Source: Siphonodentalium dalli
Lineage: Eukaryota; Mollusca; Scaphopoda; Gadilida; Siphonodentaliidae
Assembly: GCA_032622095.1 (NCBI GenBank)
Contig: CP136066.1
Span: 108,023,319 to 108,087,318 of the forward strand
Length of the DNA stretch: 64,000 bases
Direction: 5' to 3'
Positions 35,593 through 49,000 of the stretch are shown here, piece by piece. Made by a program: the position numbers and the translations under genes. Numbering within the stretch: the first letter of the stretch is position 1; each line of letters starts with the position of its first letter. The notes beneath the pieces are model-generated. The model had not been told where the DNA came from. It made no database searches and saw only the letters and a program-made list of their open reading frames with translations.

Positions 35593-37775
35593 ATATGTAT
35601 AGTGTTAGTTTATGATTACAATGATGAATAACATGTAGTCAAAAAGATGCATCTTTTGAGAAATAAAATATTTAGAGAATAAACTCTTTGCTTGTAGAAA
35701 AATGTCAACAAAAAAATCTACTGGCTACCTGCCCAGTAGATGTCAGAATCATCAATGTATTAATAAATCAATAGAAAAATAGTCATGTCTTCCAATAATT
35801 TGACTGAACAATAAAAAAGCTTCTAGCTAAATGTACTTTAAACTTTCGGCATTATTATTTTATTGCAATGGAAGCCAGTTAGTCAACAGATTGCTATAAA
35901 AAAATATATTTATTGCATTTATTCGCATTACTTTTGCTTTCATTCATAGTACCATGGTAGAATACCCTAGTAGAGTTCCATTGTAAGATGGTAGTATATA
36001 TAGTATATATTTTTGATATTGGACTTTTGCGTTTATTCGTAATACTTTCACAAATATTTGCAATAAATATTTTTGTTTATGTTGATCCGGCGACCGTAAC
36101 TGGTTTCCATAGATTGCTACATACAGCTTAGTGACCAAGCACTTATCCAGTTGATGAACTAAATTAAGTGCATTATATAAGGTTATATTACTTTGTAAAC
36201 ATTTTTATATTTGTGTTTCAACTTTAATAATACCACCAGCGCTTCCCAAATGAATTGTGTGACCCAATAATCTAAGGTCAATGTGGTGCACTGTTACAAA
36301 CAGCCCAAGCAACATTTTATTCTTGATTTAGTATGCATTTGATATTATGCAAGACATTGGAACTAAATGCCAGTATGAAGCAATCTTGTTTTGATCACAC
36401 AAGTAGGCTTTTCTATTGCTCAGTCTAAGTCATATTAATATCAATATTTAACAACTGTTCAACATTTGTATTTTATGAATGCCTATTTCGAAAGACACTG
36501 CAAACTAAAGTAACTTGAGATAATGTTAAAACAAATGCTCTAACTCCTATTTTAACAATAATGTAGCCTGAAAAAATTCAACTTCAACAGTTTAACATTT
36601 TAATTGATATTAAAAATGGATGTGTAGAAAAGATGTTAAGAGAATGACTGGAGAGAATTGTTTGAATATGTTAGTTAAAAGAATCAGTAAAAGTAAAAAA
36701 GATATTTAAGTTCCCAGAACTGTTTACAGCCATAAAAGTGGCTTAGATTCTACAAGTCGCCTTCATAGAGAGAACATGGGGGTTTGTATATCGATGTGCA
36801 AGATTTGTATACTTATTTATGTGTAACATGCCACAGGTTATCACTAATATAATCATATCATATCAGTTCTTTGTGTTTTGAGTACCAGCTTGAATAATTG
36901 CACAAGGCAACCCAAACAAAAGTGACTCCCAATTTGGGGAATACTAAATTTACTGACAATGACCTCTTCAGTTATTTCATCACTATAACATATGTGAAAG
37001 AAGCTTGTTAAGTGCGACAATTATCCTAAAAAGGAAAAAGGCCTTAGCATACAAGATTTTCTTTACTATTAAAGGTACTTTTTACACGCGCTACATGGTG
37101 ACCCAGTTAGCAAACATATTTGGGACCTAACGGCATTTTTATTGTCACATCGAGCGAAATAACTTATGGCTGCAATAATCTAATAGATCTGTCTAAATAT
37201 ATGCTGAGATTTGTCACATGTCATCACACAACACCCATCAAAAGTATCCAAACCTGCAGGTTGAATAAAGCCCAGAAAATATGAAAATTATTAATCCATG
37301 CCATACTGTACAGTTTTTGAGTGATCGTTCTTGACCATTAAATCCTGTTAAATCAGCTATGTTGGGGAAAATGTAATGTATCCATCAATTGCCGACATGG
37401 TGAGGGACTTCATTCTCCCATCATGTAAAAATTTTTTTTAGCTCAGGTACAGCGAGAAATTATAATCCGTGAATTACTACCTTATCTGTTCTCTTGGGAG
37501 GAAATATTTCTGAGAAAAAACAACATCGGTCAAGATAAGATGATGACCAAGCAAGAAGTAAAAATTAACAAGAACATTGATTGGCTTAAAACTTGAATTT
37601 GAAGTTAATTGGCATAAATAAATTTGTCTACCATATTTTCCTTTATTAAATACAAATTATGTTTTGATTTTTAAATAAAAAAAACTATGATCAAAACAGT
37701 TGAATAATGGAGGAACAACAATATTTGCTCCAACTCAGGTTCCACTTAACAGGTCGGGCACAGGTAGCAAATTAG
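35593..37775. other. Repeat-poor AT-rich DNA
   Basis: I see no exon, hairpin or repeat relative. It might be intergenic or part of a very long CPEB1 3' untranslated region; sequence alone does not decide. Confidence 0.4.
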
Positions 37776-37777
37776 CT

Positions 37778-38084
37778 CCACAGACCAATTGATGTTCGGA
37801 AGACAAATTAGTCTCATTCTATTACTATGTTATTGCAAAGTGATTGAAGAACAACAAAGCGCCATCAAAAACATCTAAACTTGGAAATGGTTTGTGAAAT
37901 AATTTTTTTTTTTTAATGACTGGATGCCATAATGGTACAGAAATAGAATGGCAAAATAATTAGATAAGAATATTAATATATATATTTCATCTGATGACCA
38001 GGATCATTCTGATACTATTTATTCTTTGTTATAGTTTTGGGAGACCGATCTGTCTTCCAAAGATCAATTGGTCTCCAGAGCTCA
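37778..38084. mobile_element. Foldback repeat, about 300 bp
   Basis: AGACCAATTGATGTTCGGAA and ACAAATTAGTCTC at the left are mirrored by GAGACCGATCTGT and TTCCAAAGATCAATTGGTCT at the right. No coding frame is seen. Confidence 0.55.
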
Positions 38085-41000
38085 GTTGGTACACATATCT
38101 GACCCGTTTAAATCAAGAATCTCTATTCTGGACAAAATGCAGCATAAAATGAACAATAAGATAACAGCTGGTAGCATTCCATTTGATAATAAATTGCTTA
38201 AACGGAATATTATTCGTCACTGGACAGCTTATTCTGACCAACTTCCATACTGTCATGTAACCAAAATGTAGTTAAGCACCTAGCTATATTGTCATTATCA
38301 ATGTCTGATTTTTGTCAAAATTCAAGTGCAAAATCTTTGGTTTCATTTTAACACACCAGTGATTTTATCCCAGTGAAAGTTTTCCTTTCAAATGTCCGCC
38401 ATTATGTATTTATATCTGATCATAGTTCCCTCTATATAAATGTTTTGTCTTCTATGTTTAGGCCAAATAGATACTATTTAGGCCAAAAAAATACTGTGTT
38501 TTCAGGCATCTCCCTTCATCACCCAAATATAGCCTCATAAAATTAACTAATTTGCAAATTTATTCAAATTTTCAAAAAGTTTAATACTCAGATCCCTAAT
38601 TTATCTGCAATTAGAAATTTAGGTATGTTTCTTGTAATGATAACATGGCCAAAATGCATTGTGGATCGATTGCTTAGAAAACAATAGGAATTTATCCTTA
38701 AAATTATCCTTATAGGCATTACTTTCCAGAATTATTGAGGAAAAAAATAATAAAAAGCATCCATTAGTCATCCAATTTTCATTATATATAATGGTCTGAG
38801 AACACAGGTATTTAATGTTAATGGCCTTAGATATCTGCTTTTCAAATGCCAGAGTTAATTATACAATTGATGAGAAATCTGGAGACGTATCGTTTTTATA
38901 TGAAAAGACTGAATCTAATTTGAGCCTGACAGAACAAATTGGAAAGCCAACCTTCTGACATTTGTCTTAATCTATTGCAATGCTAGCGATATTAGAAATG
39001 TGTGGTTAAAAATGTTGCTAATATGACAATGCAATCCTAAGTCTTGGCAACTATTGTTAACTATACTATCCAAAACACTATCAACAAAAATGTTGGCAAC
39101 ATTTCACAAAATTTCCAGTGACGATTGCAACGCCAAGCATCGCACATGGCCCTGAAGCTCAGTTTAGAGAGTAGGCATTACTAAATATTTCTATGGATAC
39201 AAACTTTTCTAAATCCAAGTAGAGGACATCATTTGCTCCAAAACTGGGCAATCAACACACCAAAGCACAACCAAATCTGATTTTCCTTGCCCAAGTTACA
39301 AGCTTACATTTTCATAGACAAAATTAAGAAATTCCAAAGTTAAACAATTTAAGGAATGTAAGCAAGGTGAAAATGAATGGATAAAAAGCTGTATTAAGTC
39401 GACATCCTCCCCTTCCCAAGCTGTGCTACTGAAACCATTATTTACAAGTCTAACAAAAGCCATAACTCTGGGGAAAAATAATGGACGAAATCTTTATTTT
39501 GTGGGCATCCCCCCCCCCCCCCAACCTGTGACATCATGCCAAAGGACAAAAATCTCTGATAATTAACACCCGAGTTACAATGTTATATGGTCGGATGACA
39601 GACGATATGACGACTGATGGGAGCCCTCGACTATCTCGAACCTCCTGCAGTGGACAGGGACATAACAAGCAATACGTTGTTCTGAATGTTATAGTGTACA
39701 AAGTTATCTTCCAGTAACCTTGATTACCAAAACTGCGGACTGGATTGTCAGCCATGAAAACATTTTTAGCTACAGCTTTGCAATACCACTGGCAAACAGA
39801 CATGGCTCAAGGAAATAATTTCAACGCTATTCTGCAGAAAATGAAATGAGACCGTTGGTCTTGGAAAATATGGAGACAGAAATCACTATTAAAAGAGTTG
39901 TTAGTAAAATCCCATGTATATACAAAACTGACAAGTTTTAGATAAAGATTTCCTCAAACAAATTTCTGTATTAATAATGCAACGTCTATTTGAGACATTA
40001 TCATGTCATCTGGATAAATGCATATGATTATTACAGAGCAATTTCACAAATAACAATTTGTTGATTATGAGACAGCATAATATTGAAATAAAACACAAAT
40101 TTGGCAACAAATTTGTGAAGGACAAGTATTGAGAACAACAGCTGAAAACTTGGTTAGTTGTTACATTAATTTCTTTTGTGTGACTGATAAAAGGGATATG
40201 CTAGGCTAATTTAGCATCATAGAGGATACCTACCTATACATATTTAAAAAATAAATTAACTTGTTTTTAAACATAAAGGCATAAAATCTGGAAACAACGG
40301 TCTATTATAAGTTTAGAATTTAGTTCAGTAACAAGTCTACTAATAGCATAACTACATTGTTTAAATTGAGTGTTAACGGCACACGATAAATGTGTGTCCA
40401 TTACAACTCGACCGGAGAACAGAAGAGCCCAAGTAACACATTTCAACTTTTGCTCTTGTTCAAAAGCATTACTTTAAAGCATCCAGGTTGATTTTAATAT
40501 GAAAAGCATTGCTTTAGATCATAAAAGATTGAAAATATAATAACAGAAGCAGCCATTGCATATTTTATCAAATATAAAATATATTTCCAGCTTATCCATA
40601 AACAATTCTAACTTCTGCGTGCTAAAGGTAAAAAGTTTCATATCGGAGATCATGATAATATTAGGACTTTGGCAGTCCAAACATTTCAGCATTGAGAAAT
40701 TTTAATGAAAAATGTAGAGAAAACAATTATGCATCAGTATAATTATACTCATCTCATCTTTGCAAAGAGACTTATCAATTGGTTAATAAGAAAAAGTCAA
40801 TATTTTATAATACAGAAAAAGTCAACCATTTCCATTAACATACCGCATTCAACATCCATCAAAACACTCTTAAAATATGTGTCCTCTTTCTGTAAAATCA
40901 AACAACATTTGAACTATCCAACACTTTCATCTGTCCTAAAAATCAAACCTTTTAACCATATAAAAATTACACTGTTAACTAAATATCTGTTGTGGCATTC

Positions 41001-41662
41001 AGTTGAGCTATGCTAAAGCAATCACAAGAAAAAAACAAGTGTGCAGTATGCATGGTTTGCCAAGTGAGATAGTCCAGTTTGAACAAGCCACATTTGTTTA
41101 TCTGCAAAATTCTGTGGCATGAAAATATATTACTCTTGAAAAGTTTTAAGAAGGGAGACTCCTTGAGATAATGGAATTGTGCATTGTGCCAATAATTAAT
41201 CAAATTCATTATTTTCTGCCAAAAAAGAAAATGTGGCAATTGAGACTAAACAATTTAATTAACCATGCAAGCATATTTTATCTCAATTTCTGAGAGGATT
41301 TCTGGATATTGCCCAAAGAATTGCCATCAAGAGGCCAATGATTTTGCAATCTAGCTTCAATAGTTCATTGGTCATACTGAATGCCACAATGAAAACAAAC
41401 CTATAATACATAAAAATAGAGAAGAATAACTGATAAATGAGCGACTTATTGAAAATTAAGTTAACAAATAAAAAAAGATTAACATTTACAAACATACAGC
41501 TTCTATTTAAGCCGACAAGAAAAGCACTTCACTCCATGGATGTGATGAGGAAAAAACATGGCAAAAAGATATGTTAATCTTTTGTACTTTAAACCAAGGA
41601 GTCCAATAGTTAACAGAAAACATATTTCCCATTCATTTGTAGGGAATGTGCAGATTCCAAGT
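38085..41662. other. Repeat-poor DNA
   Basis: Nothing is supported apart from a 14-bp C run at 39509-39522 and chance frames. The 103-residue plus-strand frame at 40705-41016 is Lys/Ile/Thr-rich low-complexity sequence with no motif. Confidence 0.4.
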
Positions 41663-41977
41663 TTAAAGGGGAACTGTACACTAAATCCGGCCATTTATGG
41701 GATCATATCCTATTATACTTAACAGAATATATGCAACAAATGAATGAATTTGAGCCATGTTCTCTATGAACGATGTAAACATGGTAATTATAATGAAAAT
41801 AAGTTAATGACTAAATTCATAAACTCCTTTTCACTATAATTACTGTGTTCATGAGTACATGAGTGTATTTTGCATTCATCCATGGCTCAATTTCATTCAT
41901 TTGTGGCAGATATTCTGTTTGGTATAATAGGAGATGGTCCCATAAATGGCCGGATTTAGTGTACAGTACCCTTTTAA
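41663..41977. mobile_element. TTAA-flanked foldback MITE, 315 bp
   Basis: TTAAAGGGGAACTGTACACT is mirrored by AGTGTACAGTACCCTTTTAA. The arms continue through ATCCGGCCATTTATGGGA. It shares its ends with 16685-17292. Confidence 0.8.
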
Positions 41978-42058
41978 CTAACACATAAGGCATTTGTTCT
42001 ATTCCAGGAGAATTAATTACAGTGACTATCATTCATTAAAGAAGCCAATATACACAAT

Positions 42059-42077
42059 TGAATGAATGAATGAATGA
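42059..42077. repeat. GAAT microsatellite
   Basis: About five GAAT/AATG units, followed by GCTTTAATCTCAGCCATTTT, the sort of sequence seen at some LINE or SINE 3' ends. The link is speculative. Confidence 0.7.
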
Positions 42078-42867
42078 AGCTTTAATCTCAGCCATTTTTA
42101 CATGGAACATCCAACTACATCCATGTAGTGAAGTGAAATGAAAGAAATAGAGGAAAAAAACAGATAACATACTTATAAGATTGGTGCTTAAAAATGAGGC
42201 CAAATTCAACAAGAAAATATAAAAATTGGAACATATTTAAATAAGGGAACAGAATGTTTCAGCACTTTGTATTTTTATTGAGATTCCTACAATACGTAAA
42301 ACAGGATTCACATGTAAGTAGACATAAATATGACTAGAAAAGCATTTATGAGACCGGGTTTATTTTGATAAATATAACTTGGAAAATCATTTATGAGACC
42401 GGGTTTATTTTGAAAATGCCGAGTTATCACAAGATAAGTTCACAACCATAAAATATTTATATATAAACTGACTAGAAATTATTCCTATTGGAAAGAGTAT
42501 TAATTTTTAACAACTATATTAGCAAGTTTGAAATATTTCCAAATTATATATTGTGAAAAAGAAACATGACTGCTTTAAATTGTGATAAACATTCAACAAG
42601 GCACAGTAATGCTTTTGTATACATGAAAAACGCTACTGACTACTTTATACTGATTTCAGTAAGGACACTATATATTCAGTCCTGATCACTTTGTATTAAA
42701 TTTGGTCTTCATTAAATAACAGATTAATACAAAAAACTCTTTGTATCATATACTTTATATTAACAAATTTAGTTTAAGAATTTGTAAGAATAACGGGTTA
42801 CTGTGCAAGTCCTTCGTATTGTGTTGTCTCCATTGATCCTTCGTTCGCTTGTCAGGTCCAGTTTCCA

Positions 42868-43071
42868 TTACATCAGTGCATAATTGACTACATTGTTCTT
42901 TGTATTTCTTGTGACAGGCTTGTGGTGTTGGGTGGAGTCCAGTGAGTGCTGCCAGTACCAACATGTCCTGCAGAAATACTTGAAGCAATTGAGGTCTCGG
43001 CAGAAGTAAGGCCCTTGCTGCTTCGCACAAACAGTGCAAATGCTGTCCTCCAAGTACGGGTCCACCTGTAT
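42868..43071 (-). CDS. CPEB1: CPEB1 last exon: ZZ-type zinc-binding domain
   Basis: The acceptor is TCAACAATTACAG read on the minus strand. Residues 470-536 begin [15 protein letters not shown], continue [20 protein letters not shown] and end in NNVVNYALM, then stop. All eight expected cross-brace Cys/His ligands are present. This domain is nearly invariant in CPEBs. Confidence 0.97.
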   Translation of the reverse strand: MQVDPYLEDSICTVCAKQQGPYFCRDLNCFKYFCRTCWYWQHSLDSTQHHKPVTRNTKNNVVNYALM

Positions 43072-46000
43072 CTGTAATTGTTGAGAAGAAGTCACATCGT
43101 TACCATACATTTGACATTAAAGGGAAATAACGCCTTCACAGTGGGAAAATGTGAAAAATGATGAAGTTTGAAGACCATCACTAAGAATCACATGGAAATA
43201 TATATTGACTTTGTTCTTATATTTATTATTGGCAACTCCAATGATGAGATGGTGCATGCATGCTAAAACATTTGTTATGTAAACAATACTGTCACTGCAC
43301 CCATTATATCAACAAACCATAGAGCAAATTCAGAGTTTCACATTGCAAAAGTCAAGAGCAAAAGAGCTATGAAAAAATATGCCAGAAAACAGATTTTCAA
43401 CAAAAAAAAATCATAGTACCCATGTTGAAATTGTCCAGAGGGACATTCTGTTAGAGGATAAAATAAACTATTTTGTTGGTAATATTCGGCCTCATGGCCT
43501 TTTTCATCCAGACAATATCAACAGGTTACATTTTGACAATAGATTAATATGAAAAGTCAGGTTTAAGTTATTAATTCCAGATTATGTCTGAACCATAGTT
43601 CCTCGTCAATGACATTCTCATCCATGTCGGTGTTTGTTTCCGAATTGAGTCCTTCCGGCACCAATGTATCCAACTTGTGGATTCACATGTCCTGCTTGAT
43701 CAAGATCATCTGCAGTCCACATTATAACAAGCTGAGTACAGAGAAACACAAGTATGTCGCATCATGTCCTGGACTACTAAAATGGCAATTCATTTGCAAT
43801 ATCAACTGGTGATATTTGTTGATAAAATGACTGGAACTGTAACAGTACTGTTCACATAGCAATAGTTTCAACATGAAAAATCTCATCATTGCAGAGTTAT
43901 GCATATTAAAAATATGCACAAGGTATATCTATTGTTCCATGTTCTCAGAAGCGATTGATTAACAAACCTTTGATTTTTTTTTGCATTTACCTAATACGAG
44001 TGCCTTATGTCCCATTACAGTTTAAAACAACAATAGTCTATGTTGTTAATTGATCTAATGAAATTCTTATGAGAAATCAAAAAAGTTTTATATAAAGCTC
44101 AAACAAACAGATTTACAGGATTTAGTATTCATAATACTGAATATATATTCCACCAAGGTAGAACTGAGCCCATTAAGCAATAGAAAATCTTTCACTTCTG
44201 CCTTGAACATACTAGTAACCCCCTCTGGCTGTCAAATTGTAATCCACTTTTATCAGGATGGGGTGATACATCATTGTGGAATGTTAATTTGTCACTTGTT
44301 TTATAACATGCCGGCACATTATCATTGCAGAAATGATAATGCAGACAAGTGCAATAATTTGTATAGGTGCCAGGTGTATTGCAATACGTAAATTTACATC
44401 AGGTAATGGAAATTGCAAAAAAGCCATATTTTTTTTTATTAAGTCACTAAATTCACAAACCTTTTTACTGAACTTTGGAGTTTTTATTTCTATAAATGCA
44501 GCCTGTACAGCTTTCATATAGCTTTTTCTTGTTTTGAATGTGACACGACCAGATCCTGAAACCAAAAACATGTGAATGATTATGATCCATGTTTGTTTTC
44601 TCTGCTGAATATATATTTTACCTTCAATAATACAGCATTTACAGGAAATGGCCTGCCGATGGATTCAAATTTGAAATCCAAGATGGCTGCTGGTGGCCAT
44701 GTTTTTTAACAAATTACGGAAACAAAATAATGGCTCCCATCTTGTGGTCAATCTGAAGATTCATATGAAGTTTGGTGAGAAAAATGAGGGATGTGGCCTG
44801 TAGGGTGTGCCAAAGGATTTAGTCATTTCAAGATTAAAATCCAAGTTAGCTGCCAGTGGGCATGTCCATGGTTCTTGCACCTACTTTAATATCAAATTCA
44901 AGGGTTTTCAAGTAGTGTGGGGGTCGAAATTAAAGGGTTTTCAAGGATGTATATACTCGAAAATCAAGGGTTTTCAAGGACACTGGGTTACCATTGATCA
45001 TATTACCTCAAACAGTATAGTACTTAGTATATATGTAACAGTAGTCAATAGCAAGTATTTGTGAATACAAGATGCAATCAGAATTTTATGAGTAGAGAAA
45101 AACGGCAATACTACATACTGTATTATATTAGCAGCATTAAAACAATATTTTGTTTGTTTCTCTAGGGTTAGGAATATGTAACTATCTCTTTCAATTTCTT
45201 TATTACAACAATTATCAAATATGCTCACTTTAGTAAAAGTAAGTAGAGTGCATGGAGGCAAAGTTCACATGAGTTTCTATTTTATACAGAATTTATCATC
45301 CGAGTTCACTAAATTCGATTTGAGCCGACATTTACCGAGATTCAAATAGAATTTAGTGGACGAGGTTACGTCATCGCACGCGCTAATATTACACGTGTGT
45401 CTTACCAATAATTATGAAGCTGGATTTGTAGGTTAATTATGTGATAAATGTATTTAATAAGTTACAGGACGATTCTGGAACTCTTCTAGGAAGATTCAAA
45501 AATGAGTCAATGGGTGGATTGAATTCCTCAAACTAACCATCAATCTTAACTGTTATGTCTGATCTGGTTGTCAGGATATTAAAATATTTCATTTTGGACC
45601 TACTAGAACAAACTATCAGGTGACTTGTAGTTTCAGAATTTCTCAGTTTTGGACTAGGAAGCAGTCTAGTCAACAATGGAAATTGAGTGTGTGCCAATAA
45701 ACCAACTTTTTGTGATACCAAGTAGAAATCCATAAATTATATGGATTTAAAATTAAATGACTTACCAATTGGATATTTGTACTTGTCAGTGTCTATTCCT
45801 GCATAGACAACATTTCCAAATAAATCGTTCATGATGGTAACCAATGCCTCGGCTGTTATCATCCCATGTAATGCACCAACGAAAATGGTCTTCTTTGGAT
45901 CAAGTCGCTGTGATGGCTGGCTCACATAGTTGCTGTCTCCGATGACCCAAGGTATCACTTGCACCTGACAAATGTTTCCAACAAATTTAAAATTATTTAC

Positions 46001-49000
46001 ATCTACAAAATTCTGACAAATTGTTGTGAAACACTGGCAGGATCATCAAATAGAAATTGAGAATAATCCTGCTCGAAGTTGTTATGAATATTAATCCAAA
46101 TTGACGATACACCATCATTCTGATATATTAATTAAATACAATGACTCTCGATGGCGAATTGTGTTAGATTATCACCGATAGTTGCGTCCCGAATTGAGAT
46201 GTACATATTTACAGTTGAGCGTAGTACAGATGATGTTTTCTATGGAGTGGTATGGTCGATTTCTTTGAAATATTCGGCGATGTTAGTAGAATGCTACATT
46301 TCCCATGTTGGAATATCACCCGAGTATTAACTTATCAATTTCACGCACCCGAACAAGTCCATAATATGTCTTTAATATCTAAAATCCCAAGTTGCATGAA
46401 AAATTTCAGTATCTAACAAACGTGTCAAGAAAATGCATCAGGATATCAAATGAAACCATAATAATTCCAGTACAACACCAAACATGGTACAGGTCCCCGA
46501 TGATTATTGTGAACCCAAGTGTAGACAAATTTCCACTGTGCCATATAACTCTATAGTAACCAGTGCAATTTGCGATATAATAAATGAATGACTATGTCCA
46601 TTTATGACTATTGAATCTCAGACCAAGTTTAGTCTCAAGTAGCAAGGGTAAGATTCTGGGAAAGGTGAAGCAGCAACTTGCCAGCAAGGCATAATTGCTG
46701 CAGAAATTTATGCAAACAATGGTGAGTGAGGCTTCATCCTGCTTGTGTTGTAACAATCAAACAAATTTGGATATGGAAGCTGAATAGTTAACATTAAAGT
46801 ATAAAAAATGGAAATAAGTTACACTGAAAAATTGCTCAAACACATGGTATGGTTGCATACAGTAATGCCCTAAATAATAGACTCCTTAACCACAGCAGAA
46901 TTATGGGTAATTTTTCAGGATTTAGTCGGAAATATGGCTTTTTGCCATTCATCGGAAAGATCTCAGAGCTTTCCGATGAATGGCAACAAGCCATATTTGA
47001 GACTAAATCCTGAAAAATTACCCATAATTCTGCTGTGGTTAAGGAGTCTATTATTTAGGGCATTATTGTACATGCTTTATTCATGATCTAGTAAGTTCAA
47101 CTAGTGTTTAAAATGTGTTTCACTTATTATAATTTGCTGAATTTCTGATGATTGACAAATAGTACATGTGCAGAGGAAAATGTGACTACAGGACCTATAC
47201 AGAAGTTTTTCTTCCCAGAGAAAATGTGAATAGACATACAGAAGTTTACTTCTCAGAGAAAATGTGATTAGGACTTATACGGATGTTTTACTTCTCAGAG
47301 AAAATGTTTCTTAAATCATTGTCATTTGCTGATAATTTGCCCAGGCAATAATAGTAAAATGCTTTGTTTTGGTAAAAAAAGACACTGCATATAAATTCCC
47401 GACATTTACTATTTACAAGAAACAAAGCCTGATAATGCGGGAACCAGTGCAGTTTATATGTACTGACCTCTTTAGACCTCATCCTTCTGCTGGACAGTGT
47501 ATAATAGTAATCTCCAGAACTGAAATCATGAGTGCATGCCTGAAGCAAGGCACGAATTGATTTCTCCGACTCAAACAACAAATAAACGTAACCTAAAAGA
47601 ATGGAAACTACATGTTAAGGTATACCACATGAAACAAAAGAATGAATGACATATGCACATATCCAATATGACTCAGAACCACAGTGTGCAGGAGGGAATC
47701 ATGTGGTCTCATACGGATGAGTACAACAAACTAAAATGGCTGATTTCGAAAATATATACACAAGAGCATCACAAGGGTGTGGCAAAATAAGCCTGTGGTA
47801 ATTCCAACAAAGGACTATAACTCTAATTTTAGAGCGGAAACCAAAATTCTAATTTGACCTGTATTTAATGTGCTAGTAAACCCACATACCAAATTTCATT
47901 CCATTCGGTTGAAATAATCATCTGGAAACCAAAAGCGAACAGACGGAAAGACTGACGGTCCACCGGATGTTACCATAACATACCTACCATTTGAATATTA
48001 AAATGATTAAATTCAATTATGAATATATCCCATGTACTCTTTGTTATCAAATTTGTCGTGTTTCGCTATGTGTGGGAAAAATAGTCAAAATGTCATTGAC
48101 CTCCAATCTCGCAATTTAAATACTGGTAAAACCAATCATGAAACTGAATTTGCAATGGTCATCATCTTCTTTAACCCTTTCAGCGCCAAGTCCGATTTTT
48201 GTATCAACCCATATTTCCTTGATCATTTTTCAAATTTATTGATTATAATAATGTGATACATTCATGGAAAGAGCTCTTAGAGCTCTTTCCATCAATGTAT
48301 GACATTATTATAATCAATAAATTTGAAAAATGATCAAGGAAATATGGGTTGATAAAAAAATCGGTCTTGGCACTGAAAGGGTTAAGAGACTGGATTCCAC
48401 CTTGCAATGAGCCGTTACATCACTAACCAATGAAATTGTGCATAGTAGACAACATGACCAATGGTTGCTTGGGAATCTCATTAATAGATCTAGAGAAATA
48501 TGATATGAATAAGAATTCTAGAGAAGTATCTGAAAAAAACTCCACTTTGTCACACATCCCCTAAAAAGTTAGCTTTTTTTTAAGGCATTCCATTTTTCAA
48601 CTGACCTAAAAGCAATTTTCCATTATTACTGACATTATCCATTTAATTTTATTCTGTGACATTCATGTCAAGGCAGTAAAAAGGTCTGGGCAGTTTTTCA
48701 CTTTGCGTTTGAGAATGAAGTAAAATCCAACAATTAGGATATAAAATTCTAATAGCAGCAAAATACTTACCATCCTTGCCTGGCCATTCAACCTTTAAGG
48801 TTCCAAACTTTGTAAATGCAGTTTGCAATCCAGCTGCAAAAGGATTAGAACAATATAAATCAAAGACAAAGAGAAGCATCTAAAAAATATAATCTAAATT
48901 TAAATTCCAGGAATTTTGAGTGAACATTCTCCGAGTCAGAACATACTGAGTCTATGGTATAGTCTCCTCAACTTAGTCATTTCTCTAATGTGAGGAATTC

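Noticed and set aside
40705-41016. 103-residue plus-strand frame as a gene
   Set aside because: Its composition is that of AT-rich random sequence, with no start context, splice signals or motif.
43609-43812. Plus-strand frame antisense to CPEB1 as a separate gene
   Set aside because: Short, in intron sequence, without splice or motif support.
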